The notes below the pieces were generated by a model that searched no databases, was not told the origin of the DNA, and saw only the letters and a program-made list of their open reading frames with translations. A program made the position numbers and the translations under genes. From SOIA01 sp964348015 (GTDB taxonomy: Bacteria; Acidobacteriota; Aminicenantia; Aminicenantales; Aminicenantaceae), in contig CAYGBC010000004.1 in NCBI GenBank assembly GCA_964348015.1, forward strand, positions 1-64,000: a stretch of 64,000 bases of DNA. Direction: 5' to 3'. Positions within the stretch are counted from its first letter, which is position 1; each line of letters opens with the position of its first letter. Below are positions 52,521 to 62,053 of the stretch, piece by piece.

Positions 52521-53264
52521 TTAAATATACTGCCCGCCGTCGATCTTTATGATCTCACCCGTGATATGGCGCGCTCTCTCGGAAACCAGATAAGTGACAA
52601 GGTGGGCCACATCCTCAGGCTCACCCAGTCTGTTAAATACTGTCTCCTCGGCCGCCTTAGTCTTGAATTCCTCAGGCAGGTCTTTGTACATATCTGTCAG
52701 GATCATGCCCGGAGCCACGGCATTGACATTCACACCGTACTTTCCCATTTCTCTGGCAACGGATTTGGTCAGCCCGTGGGCGCCGGCTTTAGCCGCAGAA
52801 TAATTTGTCTGGCCGAATTTCCCCCGCAATCCGTTGATCGAAGTGATGTTAACGATTTTTCCTCCCTTCTGCTCTTTGAAATGCGGAGCCGCGGCTCTGA
52901 TAAAATTAAAGGTTCCCTTCAAATCCACATTAATGACCGCATCCCACTGCTCTTCGGTCATTTTCCAGACAACACCGTCCCAGTTCATTCCTGCGTTGTT
53001 GATGAGTATATCCAGTCCGTCAAAGTCTTCCCTGACCTTTTCGACAAGCTTCTGGACCGAACCGAAGTCAGAAACGTCCACCTGGTATTCCTTTGCTTTC
53101 CGGCCCATATTTTTGATCTTCTCGACAATTGCCTTAGCCTCATCACCATGCTTGCGGAAGGTCAGGGCCACGTCCGCCCCATTCTGAGCGAGATCCAGAG
53201 AGATAGCCGTGCCGATGCCCATGCTTCCTCCGGTCACGAGGGCGACTTTTCCTTTGAGATCCAT
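52521..53264 (-). CDS. SDR 3-oxoacyl/3-hydroxyacyl reductase
   Basis: A 247-residue short-chain dehydrogenase with VALVTGGSMGIGTAIS, NNAGMNWDG, catalytic NYSAAKAG (Tyr-x3-Lys) and the final GGQYI. Closest in look to FabG/PhaB-type NADPH acetoacetyl-CoA reductases. In the operon it could act on 3-oxoacyl-CoA or be an alternative to the missing hydroxy-enoyl-CoA dehydrogenase. Start chosen at ATG 53264 with CAGGAGG upstream; the long in-frame extension to 53420 is spurious. Confidence 0.9.
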   Translation of the reverse strand: MDLKGKVALVTGGSMGIGTAISLDLAQNGADVALTFRKHGDEAKAIVEKIKNMGRKAKEYQVDVSDFGSVQKLVEKVREDFDGLDILINNAGMNWDGVVWKMTEEQWDAVINVDLKGTFNFIRAAAPHFKEQKGGKIVNITSINGLRGKFGQTNYSAAKAGAHGLTKSVAREMGKYGVNVNAVAPGMILTDMYKDLPEEFKTKAAEETVFNRLGEPEDVAHLVTYLVSERARHITGEIIKIDGGQYI

Positions 53265-53305
53265 TTTATCCTCCTGTTTATTATATTGACATGCGAAAAT
53301 TCCTG

Positions 53306-55654
53306 TTAAAACGGAAACTTTCTGTTGAACTCTGGAAACCTCCTCTCGACAAGCGCGGTCAGGCCTTCCAGGGCATCCGGGTGCTGGAAGGTCAGCTCCA
53401 GATAATTTTCCAGCTCCCACTGAGCCAGCTCATCCATCGAGGTTCCGTTCAGGAACTCATGGAAGCCTCTGCTGATCAACCAATCCGACACACACACAGC
53501 GTGGAAGGAGTTGTTGGCCACGCGCCGGGCAATTCTCTGCGCATGGGTCTTGCTGTCACCGGAAAGAAAGATCTCAGCGAGCCTGCGCCCGTAGGCATAA
53601 AGGGTTGGGATGAGGTCCTGCTTCAGGAAAAAATCCTTCATCGCGCGCAGCTCTTCCTTTTCATCAAAAGTCAATGCGGATGGAAGTTCCTCAATCTTTA
53701 AATCCTCAAGCTGTTTCCCGGAGAGAGCTTTTCCTCCGTTGTCGATAATGGCCTTAACCAAGGTCACTGCCGCATCATCTCTTTTCCGGGCAGGGACCAG
53801 CAAATCAGCCAGACCCAAGTGCTTCAACATTCTCGGTGATGAGGTTGTGGTTCCTCCGGCCAGAATGTAGTACCGGCTCAGGGCCACGGCCAGCTCCGCA
53901 TCGCTTGTCTTTTTATAGATGACTTGAGGAAGAGTCAAGGTCCCCCTCAGTCCCGGATAAATTCCCAGACGGACCTCAGGAAATGTGTAGGATGTCCGTT
54001 CCGTGGCTATCACCACTGAGTCAGGATCTGAAGCGAAGGCCAGGGCTACTTCCACGCCTCCTCCAAAAGCAGCGCCGTCCACGACCGCAATCTTAGGTTT
54101 GCCTCCTCCCGTCATCTCATGAAAGAGGACATCCTGCCACATGGATGTGTTTTCTTTAATCGCTTTAAACTGGCCCAGCTTGACGTTCCTGATGAAATCG
54201 GGGACGTTGGCTCCAGCAATAAATGTCTTTATGGGCGCGGAATCGAAAATAATCGCATGAATCTTTTTATTTTTATTGGCCTGTTGGAAAGCCGCTTTCA
54301 GGTCTTCAAACACCCGTGAATCCAGTGCGTTGGCCGACCTCGGATTGGAAATCATGATCCGGGCCGCACTCGCGTTCATCTCCGTGCTGGAGACGACAGG
54401 ACTCAGCTCGATCGGCCACGGCTCGCCCTTTTGGGCCTGCTCGATCAAAAGTTTCGGGATCGGAAAATTGATTTCTTTCTTGTGGGAAAGTTCCATTCTT
54501 TCGGTCACGATGCGCATCACCTCGCTGATTCCCATTTTGTTCATCAGCGCAAAAGGCCCTTCCCTCCAAAGAAACGCGTTCTGACAGAGTTTGTCCACTT
54601 CATCCATCTCGATGACTCCCGCCTCCACCACCTCAACGGAAGTCATGAATCCGACCGCAAGAAATCTGTTCTTGAGAGTGTCGACGAGCTTTGAGTCTTT
54701 GGGTTTCTTTTTCGCGTCTTTTTCCGCAACCCATTTCACGCTGGATTTATCCTTGGCCCTCTGGAATTTGTCCAGCAGCCTTTTGTAGCTCTCCGGAGGA
54801 GTGAAAAAATTGCCGTAGGCTTTGAAAAGAGGATCATCGGGATTCGAGGAATCAGAAAAGGAATACATCGTGTAAATCCCGAGTGGAATACCCGTCGCAT
54901 CCATCAGGCCCAGGAATCCTACAGGCATGTTGAATGCCCTCCTGCCCGCTTCCTCGATGCTCGGGATATCCAATCCTTCGTCGACCATCCTGGCTGCTTC
55001 GAGAAGCAGGGAGACAAATATCACATCCGCCGCTCCTCCTTTTCGGCTGCTGAGAATCGGAGTGGCCACCTTCCCGGCCAGCTTCATGTATCTCGCCGCC
55101 ACGCCAATGCTCTTTTGGGTGGCCTCATCCATTCCCGCGTACTCTCCGCCCCGGTTTTTATGAGGAAGATAAAAATAATGCATCCAGACGACCTTATCCG
55201 GTCTTTTGGTCTCCTTTGCCAGTATGTTGACATCCAGAGAAGAGGAATTCGATGCCAGGACGACGTGAGCCGCGCAGAGTTTATCCAGCTTCCTGAAAAT
55301 CTCTTTTTTGATCTTGATGTTCTCTGTGGCTGTCTCGATAACAAGTTTCAGATTTTTTCCTCGACAGGCCTCTTCATAGCTTGTGGTCGCCAGGATTCGT
55401 CCTCTAATCTCCGAAACTTGGGCGGGAGAGAAGATGCCTCCCTTCTGGGCGGACTCAAGCTCACTGTCTATGGTCTCGAAGGCGCGCTCCAGGATCTCAT
55501 CGCTGATATCTAAAAAGCCGGAATTGAATCCGCTTTGCGCATATGTCTGGACGATACTCGCGCCCATCGTGCCTGCGCCTATGACAAGGACCTCGACATC
55601 ATCCCACGTGATACCTGCGGGCATCTTGTTTAGCTGCGTTTCGCTCTTTTTCAT
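53306..55654 (-). CDS. 3-Hydroxyacyl-CoA dehydrogenase / enoyl-CoA hydratase fusion
   Basis: The 782-residue bifunctional enzyme has the dehydrogenase first (VLVIGAGTMGASIVQTYAQS, residues 23-42, then ILASNSSSLDVN and the two C-terminal HAD domains). The crotonase domain is second (from about 430: IIFDSAPIKTFIAGANVPDF, GGAAFGGGVEVALAFASD, RLGIYPGLRGTLTLPQ). This HAD-then-ECH order is opposite to E. coli FadB/FadJ and is seen in archaeal and some anaerobic bacterial enzymes. It should convert an enoyl-CoA to a 3-oxoacyl-CoA after ring opening. Confidence 0.9.
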   Translation of the reverse strand: MKKSETQLNKMPAGITWDDVEVLVIGAGTMGASIVQTYAQSGFNSGFLDISDEILERAFETIDSELESAQKGGIFSPAQVSEIRGRILATTSYEEACRGKNLKLVIETATENIKIKKEIFRKLDKLCAAHVVLASNSSSLDVNILAKETKRPDKVVWMHYFYLPHKNRGGEYAGMDEATQKSIGVAARYMKLAGKVATPILSSRKGGAADVIFVSLLLEAARMVDEGLDIPSIEEAGRRAFNMPVGFLGLMDATGIPLGIYTMYSFSDSSNPDDPLFKAYGNFFTPPESYKRLLDKFQRAKDKSSVKWVAEKDAKKKPKDSKLVDTLKNRFLAVGFMTSVEVVEAGVIEMDEVDKLCQNAFLWREGPFALMNKMGISEVMRIVTERMELSHKKEINFPIPKLLIEQAQKGEPWPIELSPVVSSTEMNASAARIMISNPRSANALDSRVFEDLKAAFQQANKNKKIHAIIFDSAPIKTFIAGANVPDFIRNVKLGQFKAIKENTSMWQDVLFHEMTGGGKPKIAVVDGAAFGGGVEVALAFASDPDSVVIATERTSYTFPEVRLGIYPGLRGTLTLPQVIYKKTSDAELAVALSRYYILAGGTTTSSPRMLKHLGLADLLVPARKRDDAAVTLVKAIIDNGGKALSGKQLEDLKIEELPSALTFDEKEELRAMKDFFLKQDLIPTLYAYGRRLAEIFLSGDSKTHAQRIARRVANNSFHAVCVSDWLISRGFHEFLNGTSMDELAQWELENYLELTFQHPDALEGLTALVERRFPEFNRKFPF

Positions 55655-55666
55655 ATCTCTTCCCTC

Positions 55667-56929
55667 CTATACCCTCTGCTTCTTGGCGTAGCTTTCCACA
55701 ATGACCGCTCCTCCCTGGCCGCCGCCGATGCAGGCGGATGCCAGTCCTATTCCACCGAGAGTTAAACAGGCTGTTATCAGCCTTGTTCCTGTGGCACCCA
55801 AAGGATGACCGAGGGCAATCGCTCCCCCGTTGACGTTGACTTTGGCCCGGTCTAAGTTCATTTCCCGTTCAACAGCTAAGTACTGGGCGGCAAAAGCCTC
55901 GTTGATTTCGATGAAATCCAGGTCCTTCAGAGTCATGCCCGCTCTGGCCAGGGCGATCATCGAAGAGGGAACAGGACCGATTCCCATGTAGTGGGGATCC
56001 ACTGCGGCTGTCCCCCAGGAGACAATCTCTCCTATGGGTTCGATTCCCAGCTGCTTGGCCTTTTTCTCCGTGCTCAGGATAACGGCCGCTCCTCCATCCA
56101 CAATGCCGCTGGAGTTTCCAGCAGTCTGGACTCCTCCGGGCTTAACCGCATGCAGCCGAGAAAGGGTCTCGAGGGTTGTTTCCGGCCGGGGATGTTCATC
56201 TTCGGCCACAACCACATCCCCTCTTCTGGTTTTGAGCGTCACCGGCGTGATCTCTTTGGCCAGCCGTCCTTTCTCCATCGCATCCTTCGCCTTCATCTGG
56301 GAAGAAAGGGCAAACTCATCCGCTTCCTTCCGCGTAATCCCGTAGAGCATGCCCAGGTTTTCAGCCGTGCCCATCATATCATCATCGATATAAGTATCCT
56401 TCAATCCATCTTTGAACAGGAAATATATCTGCGGGCCGGCCATATAAGGAAAACCATAAGACGAAGCGAACTGCATGGTCGGAGACTGGCTCGTGCTCTC
56501 ATACCCGCCAACCAGAACCACTTCGCTTTCTCCCAGGAGGAGCTGTTTGGCTCCCTGGATCACCGCTTCCCCTCCGGAAAAACAGATCCGGTTGACGGTT
56601 AAACCTGGCGCGAAATAACTCAATCCTGATCTCAAGGCCACATGACGGGCTCCGTAATGAGAGTCGATGCTCGTGTGCTGGGCGTTGCCGAAAATGGCTT
56701 CATCGATGACTCCTTCCATGCCCTCCAGGCCTGCCTGTCTGATGGCTCCTCTGGCCGCATACGCGCCGAGTTCTATCGGAGGAATATCCTTGAAGGCTCC
56801 TCCGACATCGCCGAAAGGCGTGCGCGTCGCGGAAAGGAAGACGATTTTCATCTTCTTTTCCTTCATCAGGGCGACACCCCCGCCGCTGATCTTTTTCGGA
56901 ACATGAAATATCATATCTGTCTCTTTCAT
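55667..56929 (-). CDS. Second thiolase of the aromatic operon
   Basis: A 420-residue thiolase with nucleophile NRICFSGGEAV (C116), NEAFAAQYLAVE, GGAIALGHPLGATGTRLI and CIGGGQGGA. There are about 26 residues before the usual N-terminus (MKIVFLSATRTPFGD). ATG 56929 is retained because CGAGGAG precedes it. It probably cleaves the first 3-oxoacyl-CoA, giving glutaryl-CoA plus acetyl-CoA if the pathway follows the known anaerobic benzoate route. Confidence 0.9.
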   Translation of the reverse strand: MKETDMIFHVPKKISGGGVALMKEKKMKIVFLSATRTPFGDVGGAFKDIPPIELGAYAARGAIRQAGLEGMEGVIDEAIFGNAQHTSIDSHYGARHVALRSGLSYFAPGLTVNRICFSGGEAVIQGAKQLLLGESEVVLVGGYESTSQSPTMQFASSYGFPYMAGPQIYFLFKDGLKDTYIDDDMMGTAENLGMLYGITRKEADEFALSSQMKAKDAMEKGRLAKEITPVTLKTRRGDVVVAEDEHPRPETTLETLSRLHAVKPGGVQTAGNSSGIVDGGAAVILSTEKKAKQLGIEPIGEIVSWGTAAVDPHYMGIGPVPSSMIALARAGMTLKDLDFIEINEAFAAQYLAVEREMNLDRAKVNVNGGAIALGHPLGATGTRLITACLTLGGIGLASACIGGGQGGAVIVESYAKKQRV

Positions 56930-56979
56930 GTTTTCTTCTCCTCGTTGAGTCAGAGCCTTATTGAGCGTAAGTTCCCGGA

Positions 56980-58110
56980 TTACTTTTGGGGTTTGGGCAT
57001 CACTTCTTCCATGAATGCTTCATCCACCGTCCTCCCCTGTGCGATCAACTGTCTGTACTTGACGAAATCAATCACATCCTGGCCGGTGATCTTTTTGGCG
57101 TTGAACGCGTGGAAACCCAGGTAGGCTTCAGTCATCATGTTGACCGCGAGCCAGTGACGGTTGTAATTCTTGGCCATATCCCAGTAGTACTTTTTCTTCG
57201 CTCTCACACTGTCCAGAGATTTAATCAAGCATCCCGGAAAAAGGTTGGTGAATTTCCAGACGATCTCGTCGACAGCCTTATCCAGAGGTTCAAAATCGAT
57301 CGTGGCCGTCTTGAGAAACTCTCGCGCCTTCTTCCCCTCTTCTCCTCGGGTGAATTCGCCGTACACGATCTCCCCGTCCTCTACGTATTTATCCGTGATA
57401 ACATTGGGATTGCGGATAAACTTTTTGTCCTGTTTGATCACAGGAACCACCTTGCTGATCAGGCCGAGTCTTTTCATCTTGTAGGCACTCCACAGCTCGC
57501 AGGACACACAGTTCCAGATCGCGTCTTCGATGCTCAGGAACCACGGAAGAAAGTCCGATGAACCGCCGTCCGGGGCCGAGCCATGGCGGGGACCTGCCTG
57601 ACCGTAGATGGCTGTGTCCGCAGAGACAGCGATGTCGCAGGCCATTCCAATCTCCTGTCCACCGGCGATCCTCATCCCGTTAACACGGCATATGGTCGGC
57701 TTCTTGCACATCAAAATGGAATCGACCATCCCGTTGAACAGGTCCATGTATTCGCCGTACTCATTGGGCTTTCCCGAATAGTATTCAGCGTACTCCTTAG
57801 TGTTTCCGCCCGTACAAAAAGCTCTGTCCCCCACTCCTGTAAAAACCACGGCGACCACACTCCTGTCCAGAGAAGCGCTCTGAAATCCGGCAATCACTCC
57901 TTTGACCATCTTGGTGGTGTAGGAGTTGTACTGGGCCGGATTGTTGAGGGTGATCCAGGCTGCGTAAAGATCTTTGACCTCTTTCCCTGAAGAATCGAGG
58001 ATGGGCCTCTTCTCGTACATCGTGCAGGGAGGCTCTGTTCCCCAATGCTCTTTTCCCCAGAGTGCGTGGTCTTTGATCTCTTTATCTTTTTTTAACCAGT
58101 CCAAACTCAC
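56980..58110 (-). CDS. oah: 6-Oxocyclohex-1-ene-1-carbonyl-CoA hydrolase (Oah/BamA)
   Basis: The 376-residue crotonase-fold enzyme matches Oah/BamA/BzdY almost block for block as I remember them: DHALWGKEHWGTEPPCTMYE at the N-terminus, ITLNNPAQYNSYTTKMVKGV, DRAFCTGGNTKEYAEYYSGK, RVNGMRIAGGQEIGMACDIA, GQAGPRHGSAPDGGSSDFLP and IVWKFTNLFPGCLIKS. It hydrolytically opens the alicyclic ring made from benzoyl-CoA to 3-hydroxypimeloyl-CoA and is the standard marker for this pathway. The start is GTG with AAAGGAGG upstream. It is second in an operon headed by the symporter. Confidence 0.95.
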   Translation of the reverse strand: MSLDWLKKDKEIKDHALWGKEHWGTEPPCTMYEKRPILDSSGKEVKDLYAAWITLNNPAQYNSYTTKMVKGVIAGFQSASLDRSVVAVVFTGVGDRAFCTGGNTKEYAEYYSGKPNEYGEYMDLFNGMVDSILMCKKPTICRVNGMRIAGGQEIGMACDIAVSADTAIYGQAGPRHGSAPDGGSSDFLPWFLSIEDAIWNCVSCELWSAYKMKRLGLISKVVPVIKQDKKFIRNPNVITDKYVEDGEIVYGEFTRGEEGKKAREFLKTATIDFEPLDKAVDEIVWKFTNLFPGCLIKSLDSVRAKKKYYWDMAKNYNRHWLAVNMMTEAYLGFHAFNAKKITGQDVIDFVKYRQLIAQGRTVDEAFMEEVMPKPQK

Positions 58111-58159
58111 TTTGTCCTCCTTTCAATCAATAATCAGGAAGGCTAATTATTTCCTGTGT

Positions 58160-59569
58160 TTATTTAATGCGCCTCTTATCTATAATGGCGACCAGCAAAA
58201 ATGTCAACAAACTCACTATCCAGCAAATATATATCGGATGCGGAAGGTGAATTTTATTAAAAAAGGCCGGAATCTGCGGGAAAATGACCCAGAGGGCGAG
58301 AACAGACATGGAGGTGAGCAGAGTCCAAGCCGCATGTCCGCGCCGACAGACCTTCGGCCAGAAAAGAGTCATCAACGTCACCAGTGTATACGCTGTGGTC
58401 AAGCACAATCCTATCAAAAGCGTATTCAGAATCTCCTCTGCAACAGAGATAGCCAGAATGTAGGTGAAAACGCTCAAAACCAGCACCGCGACCCGAGAGA
58501 TGATTCTTTCTCCTTTCTCTTTGAGGTCAGGAGTAAAAAACCTCTTGATCAAATCCCCCACAACCAGAGTCGCGCTCCCGACAAGTAGAGCGGAGGCCGT
58601 TGACACATCCGCGGCCCAGAGCCCGGCAAGCACGAGGCCGGCCACGATCGGGCTCAAACTCAACACTGTCTGAGGCAGTGCTTCGGCCGTTGAGGTGATT
58701 TCCAGAGGGAGAACAGTTGCGGCGATTCCGATGACAGCGCTGATGAAACCTACAGGCAAAATGATCAGACCGCCCAGTATGAATCCCTTCCGGGCAGATG
58801 AGGAGTCTTTAGCCGCAAAAGAGATCTGGACAACCGACTGGACGGAAAAGGCCATCGTGCACATCACCAAAAACCAGCCGAGAATCACTAATCCACCGAT
58901 TCCTCCCAGGCCAAATCCCGAATGGCCGGAAGGAAGCTGTGCGGCGATCTCCCCGAAACCACCGATCTTGCTCACGGCGATCACGGCTCCCAGGAGAACT
59001 CCGATGTAAATCAGAATCACGTTGATGATGTTTGTCAAACCGGCTGCCCAGAATCCGCCGATCAATGTGATGCCCACGAAAACGACTGCGGTGACAAGCA
59101 TGCCTGTCTCGAATGTGAACACATCCGGAAGGAGTGAAGACAGTATCGCACCGCCTGCGATGTACTGAAGAGATGTGATGACTATCTGCAGCACGAGCTG
59201 GCCGATAACTCCTATCACGCGGCCCGACACGCTGTAATGCCTTTCAAAAAGCTCGGGAAGTGTGCTGACTTCCATCTGCCGGTAACGGCTGGCCGCGATC
59301 AGCCCAACAAGGATCGCTCCCACGGCCCAGGCGGCATTGTACCAGCCTGCGGACAGGCCGTTGGTGTAGGCGTTTTGCGCGACTCCAACAGTCGAGGCGC
59401 CTCCCACGGCTAAACCGGCGAGCAGCGGCGCCACTACCCAGAAAGGAAGGTTCCGGCCAGCCAGAAGATAGGCGATCATCCCGCCCCGGCTCAGCCGTCG
59501 AGTGACCCAGGTGACAACGTAAAGGAGAACGATGTAAAAACAGACAATACTCAAAGGAATCCAGTTCAT
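58160..59569 (-). CDS. Sodium:solute symporter (SSS family)
   Basis: The 469-residue protein has about 13 hydrophobic helices, with GMIAYLLAGRNLPFWVVAPL and GGASTVGVAQNAYTNG near the N-terminus, WYNAAWAVGAILVGLIAASR, and AADVSTASALLVGSATLVVG in the middle, all typical of the SSS/PutP fold. It heads the ring-opening operon, so an aromatic acid such as benzoate is a reasonable cargo (inference). The start and 49-bp gap to oah are ordinary. Confidence 0.88.
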   Translation of the reverse strand: MNWIPLSIVCFYIVLLYVVTWVTRRLSRGGMIAYLLAGRNLPFWVVAPLLAGLAVGGASTVGVAQNAYTNGLSAGWYNAAWAVGAILVGLIAASRYRQMEVSTLPELFERHYSVSGRVIGVIGQLVLQIVITSLQYIAGGAILSSLLPDVFTFETGMLVTAVVFVGITLIGGFWAAGLTNIINVILIYIGVLLGAVIAVSKIGGFGEIAAQLPSGHSGFGLGGIGGLVILGWFLVMCTMAFSVQSVVQISFAAKDSSSARKGFILGGLIILPVGFISAVIGIAATVLPLEITSTAEALPQTVLSLSPIVAGLVLAGLWAADVSTASALLVGSATLVVGDLIKRFFTPDLKEKGERIISRVAVLVLSVFTYILAISVAEEILNTLLIGLCLTTAYTLVTLMTLFWPKVCRRGHAAWTLLTSMSVLALWVIFPQIPAFFNKIHLPHPIYICWIVSLLTFLLVAIIDKRRIK

Positions 59570-59971
59570 GCTCTTTTGCTTATTCCTCTCTCATTCATTG
59601 TTAAAAAAACGAGTGTTGTCCAAAACTAGCTGAATCTCATGTCACCGCGAGGATTCTGGGATTTCTACGTCTCACAGGGTACAAGTTTGAGAATCTCCAA
59701 AAAATGAAGCTCTTTTCTACGAGATTGCCACGCAAGCTCGCAATGACACCCTTAATCCATTCCAATAAGAACGCCGCGTAAACTCGCAATGACAAATTCA
59801 TCTTTCTTAATAATTAAAAATTTACTTTTCTCAGTAATTTAAAGGATCCTCATCCTTTTAATCATTCGCCACAAAATTGCAAAATTGGGGACCGTCCCCA
59901 TTTTCTTAAAAGCGGCTTAATCCTTTTCAGTCCTTACCACAAAAGGGGCCTGGCTCCTTTTTGGACTTCTT
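59570..59971. repeat. Intergenic region with both repeat families
   Basis: Family B units lie at 59721-59750 and 59768-59794 (decayed). Near the right end are GGGGACCGTCCCC (59887-59899) and GGGGCCTGGCTCC (59945-59957), compact hairpins like REP elements. No gene is supported; the hairpins lie past the 3' end of the synthetase gene. Confidence 0.65.
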
Positions 59972-62053
59972 CTATCTGACAATTCTCAGGCGGGCGTCGA
60001 CAACAACGGCTCCCTTGCCTTTCGCCAGGGCAAACACAGGATTGAGGTCCATTTCGTTGATCTCCGGAAAATCGGAAGCCAGTTGGGAAAGCTTGATCAG
60101 GATCTCTGCGAGTTTATCCACATCCACAGGCTTCTCTCCTCTCGCTCCGGCCAGGATGGGATACCCTTTGATGGATTGGATCATCTCCAGGGCATCTTCC
60201 TCAGAAATGGGTGCCATCCTGAACTGCACGTCCTTCAGGATCTCGACAAAAACCCCACCCAAGCCGAACATCAGCGTGGGCTCGAGGCCCGGATTCGCTT
60301 TAGCGCCCATGATCACTTCCTGTCCCTCAGCCATGTATTCCTGAAGAACGAAGCCCGGTTTGTACCTGGCGAACTTTCGGGCCATTTTCTTGAATGAAGA
60401 CAACAGCTCCTTTTTATCCTTGAGGTCAACCGCAACGCCCCCGACTTCTGTTTTGTGAACGATCTTTTCAGAATCCACTTTGAGGACCAGCGGATATCCG
60501 ACCTTCTCGGCGGCTTTCTCGAGCTGCTCCTCTTTTTTGATCTTTACGGTCTTAACTGCGGGGATCCCGTAGCTCTGCAGGAGCTGAAACACCACGTCCT
60601 GAGGCAGGAACTTATCTTTTCCCTTCTGGCGCGCGAGAATTTCTCCGGCTTTTTTCTTTTCCACCTTGTATTTTTTGTAGACAGGCTCTTTTTTCTGAGT
60701 GATCGTTCCGTATTCAGTCATGGCCGAAAGGGCTCGCGCCGCGGTCTCTGCAAAATCATACACCGGAATATTGCCTTCCCGGATCAACCGAATGACCTCC
60801 TGCCATTTCTCGATCGTCATCACCTGGCAGACGATCGGCTTTGGCGAAGACCGGCCGAGTTCCCCGAGTTTCCGGGCGATTCCCTCACAGTCGACAAACG
60901 GTGCCGTGACAAATACCAGCAGAAGCGAATCAATGTTCGGGTCTTTGAGGAGTGCTTCTACGGTGCCGCCGTACTGCTCGGGTCCGGCTGTAGCCACGAC
61001 GTCCACAGGGTTGGAAACGATCGCCTCCTGGAACACCAGCTTTTTCAAGGTTGTGACGGTCCTCGGGCTCAGTTCAGCCAGTTTCAATCCGGCGGAAATG
61101 CATTCATCCACGGCGATGATCGCAGGGCCGCCCGTGTTGGTCACGATGACCACCCTGTCTCCTTTGGGAACCGGCTGGTTGGAAAAAGCGATGGCCGCAT
61201 CGATCATGTCTTCCTGGGAATCGAACCGGAGAACGCCGCTCTTCTTGAAAATCACGTCCGCGATAGTCTCCTGTTCGATCAGAGAACCGGTGTGAGATGC
61301 AACAGCCTTTGTCCCTTCGGATGTTTTTCCTGTCTTCAGGGCGAGAATGGGCTTTTTTGGGGTCACGCGGCTGGCCACTTCGAGAAAACCGGCCGGGTCT
61401 TTCATCGTTTCGATGTGCACCATGATGACTTTTGTCTCCTCGTCCTGGCCGTAATAATCGATAATCTCGTTCATGCTGACATCGGCTTCGTTGCCGAAAC
61501 TGGAATACATCCGGATGCCCTTGCCGATCCGGTAAAGATGCAGCTTCAGAGTCTCTCCGACTCCGCCGCTCTGCGCCACAATCGATATATTGCCGGGGCT
61601 CATCGGGACAAACGTGAAATTGGCGTAGACGGATATAGCCGGGTCAGAATTCTGAATACCCTGTGAATTCGGGCCGTAGATACGCATCCCGTACTTATGC
61701 GCGATCTCGACGATCTGCCTTTCCAGCTGCAGCCCTTCTTCCCCCACTTCTTTAAACCCGGCTGTATGGACGATGGCGAATTTCACTCCTTTCTTGCCGC
61801 AATCTTCAAGGACGTACGGAACGAGCGTGTTCTTGATGGAGATGTTCACCAGATCCACCTCATCAGGAATCTCCGACACTGACGTGTAAGCTCTAAAGCT
61901 CTTGATGAACTTGGATTTCGGGTTGATCGGATATATGGGACCTTTGAAATTGTGGTCAAGAAGGTTCTGCATGACAATATGGCCGATACTCAGCGGATTA
62001 TTCGATGCGCCGATGATGGCGACTGACCTCGGTTTAAACAATGCATCAAGCAT
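59972..62053 (-). CDS. ADP-forming acyl-CoA synthetase (fused alpha-beta)
   Basis: About 693 residues: an N-terminal CoA-binding domain (KPRSVAIIGASNNPLSIGHI), a succinyl-CoA-synthetase-like middle with the phosphorylated His in ASHTGSL (H254), and a C-terminal ATP-grasp domain (QSYGIPAVKTVKIKKEEQLE, PLVLKVDSEKIVHKTEVGGV). Such enzymes make ATP from acyl-CoA plus ADP and phosphate, or run backwards to activate an acid. In this context it may activate the aromatic acid cheaply or conserve energy from its products. ATG 62053 has AGGAGGT upstream; the upstream frame to 62095 is rejected. It overlaps the archerase gene by 8 bp. Confidence 0.9.
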   Translation of the reverse strand: MLDALFKPRSVAIIGASNNPLSIGHIVMQNLLDHNFKGPIYPINPKSKFIKSFRAYTSVSEIPDEVDLVNISIKNTLVPYVLEDCGKKGVKFAIVHTAGFKEVGEEGLQLERQIVEIAHKYGMRIYGPNSQGIQNSDPAISVYANFTFVPMSPGNISIVAQSGGVGETLKLHLYRIGKGIRMYSSFGNEADVSMNEIIDYYGQDEETKVIMVHIETMKDPAGFLEVASRVTPKKPILALKTGKTSEGTKAVASHTGSLIEQETIADVIFKKSGVLRFDSQEDMIDAAIAFSNQPVPKGDRVVIVTNTGGPAIIAVDECISAGLKLAELSPRTVTTLKKLVFQEAIVSNPVDVVATAGPEQYGGTVEALLKDPNIDSLLLVFVTAPFVDCEGIARKLGELGRSSPKPIVCQVMTIEKWQEVIRLIREGNIPVYDFAETAARALSAMTEYGTITQKKEPVYKKYKVEKKKAGEILARQKGKDKFLPQDVVFQLLQSYGIPAVKTVKIKKEEQLEKAAEKVGYPLVLKVDSEKIVHKTEVGGVAVDLKDKKELLSSFKKMARKFARYKPGFVLQEYMAEGQEVIMGAKANPGLEPTLMFGLGGVFVEILKDVQFRMAPISEEDALEMIQSIKGYPILAGARGEKPVDVDKLAEILIKLSQLASDFPEINEMDLNPVFALAKGKGAVVVDARLRIVR

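Noticed and set aside
60455..61666. 403-codon frame on the plus strand
   Set aside because: It is the exact shadow of the ADP-forming acyl-CoA synthetase and has no family motifs.
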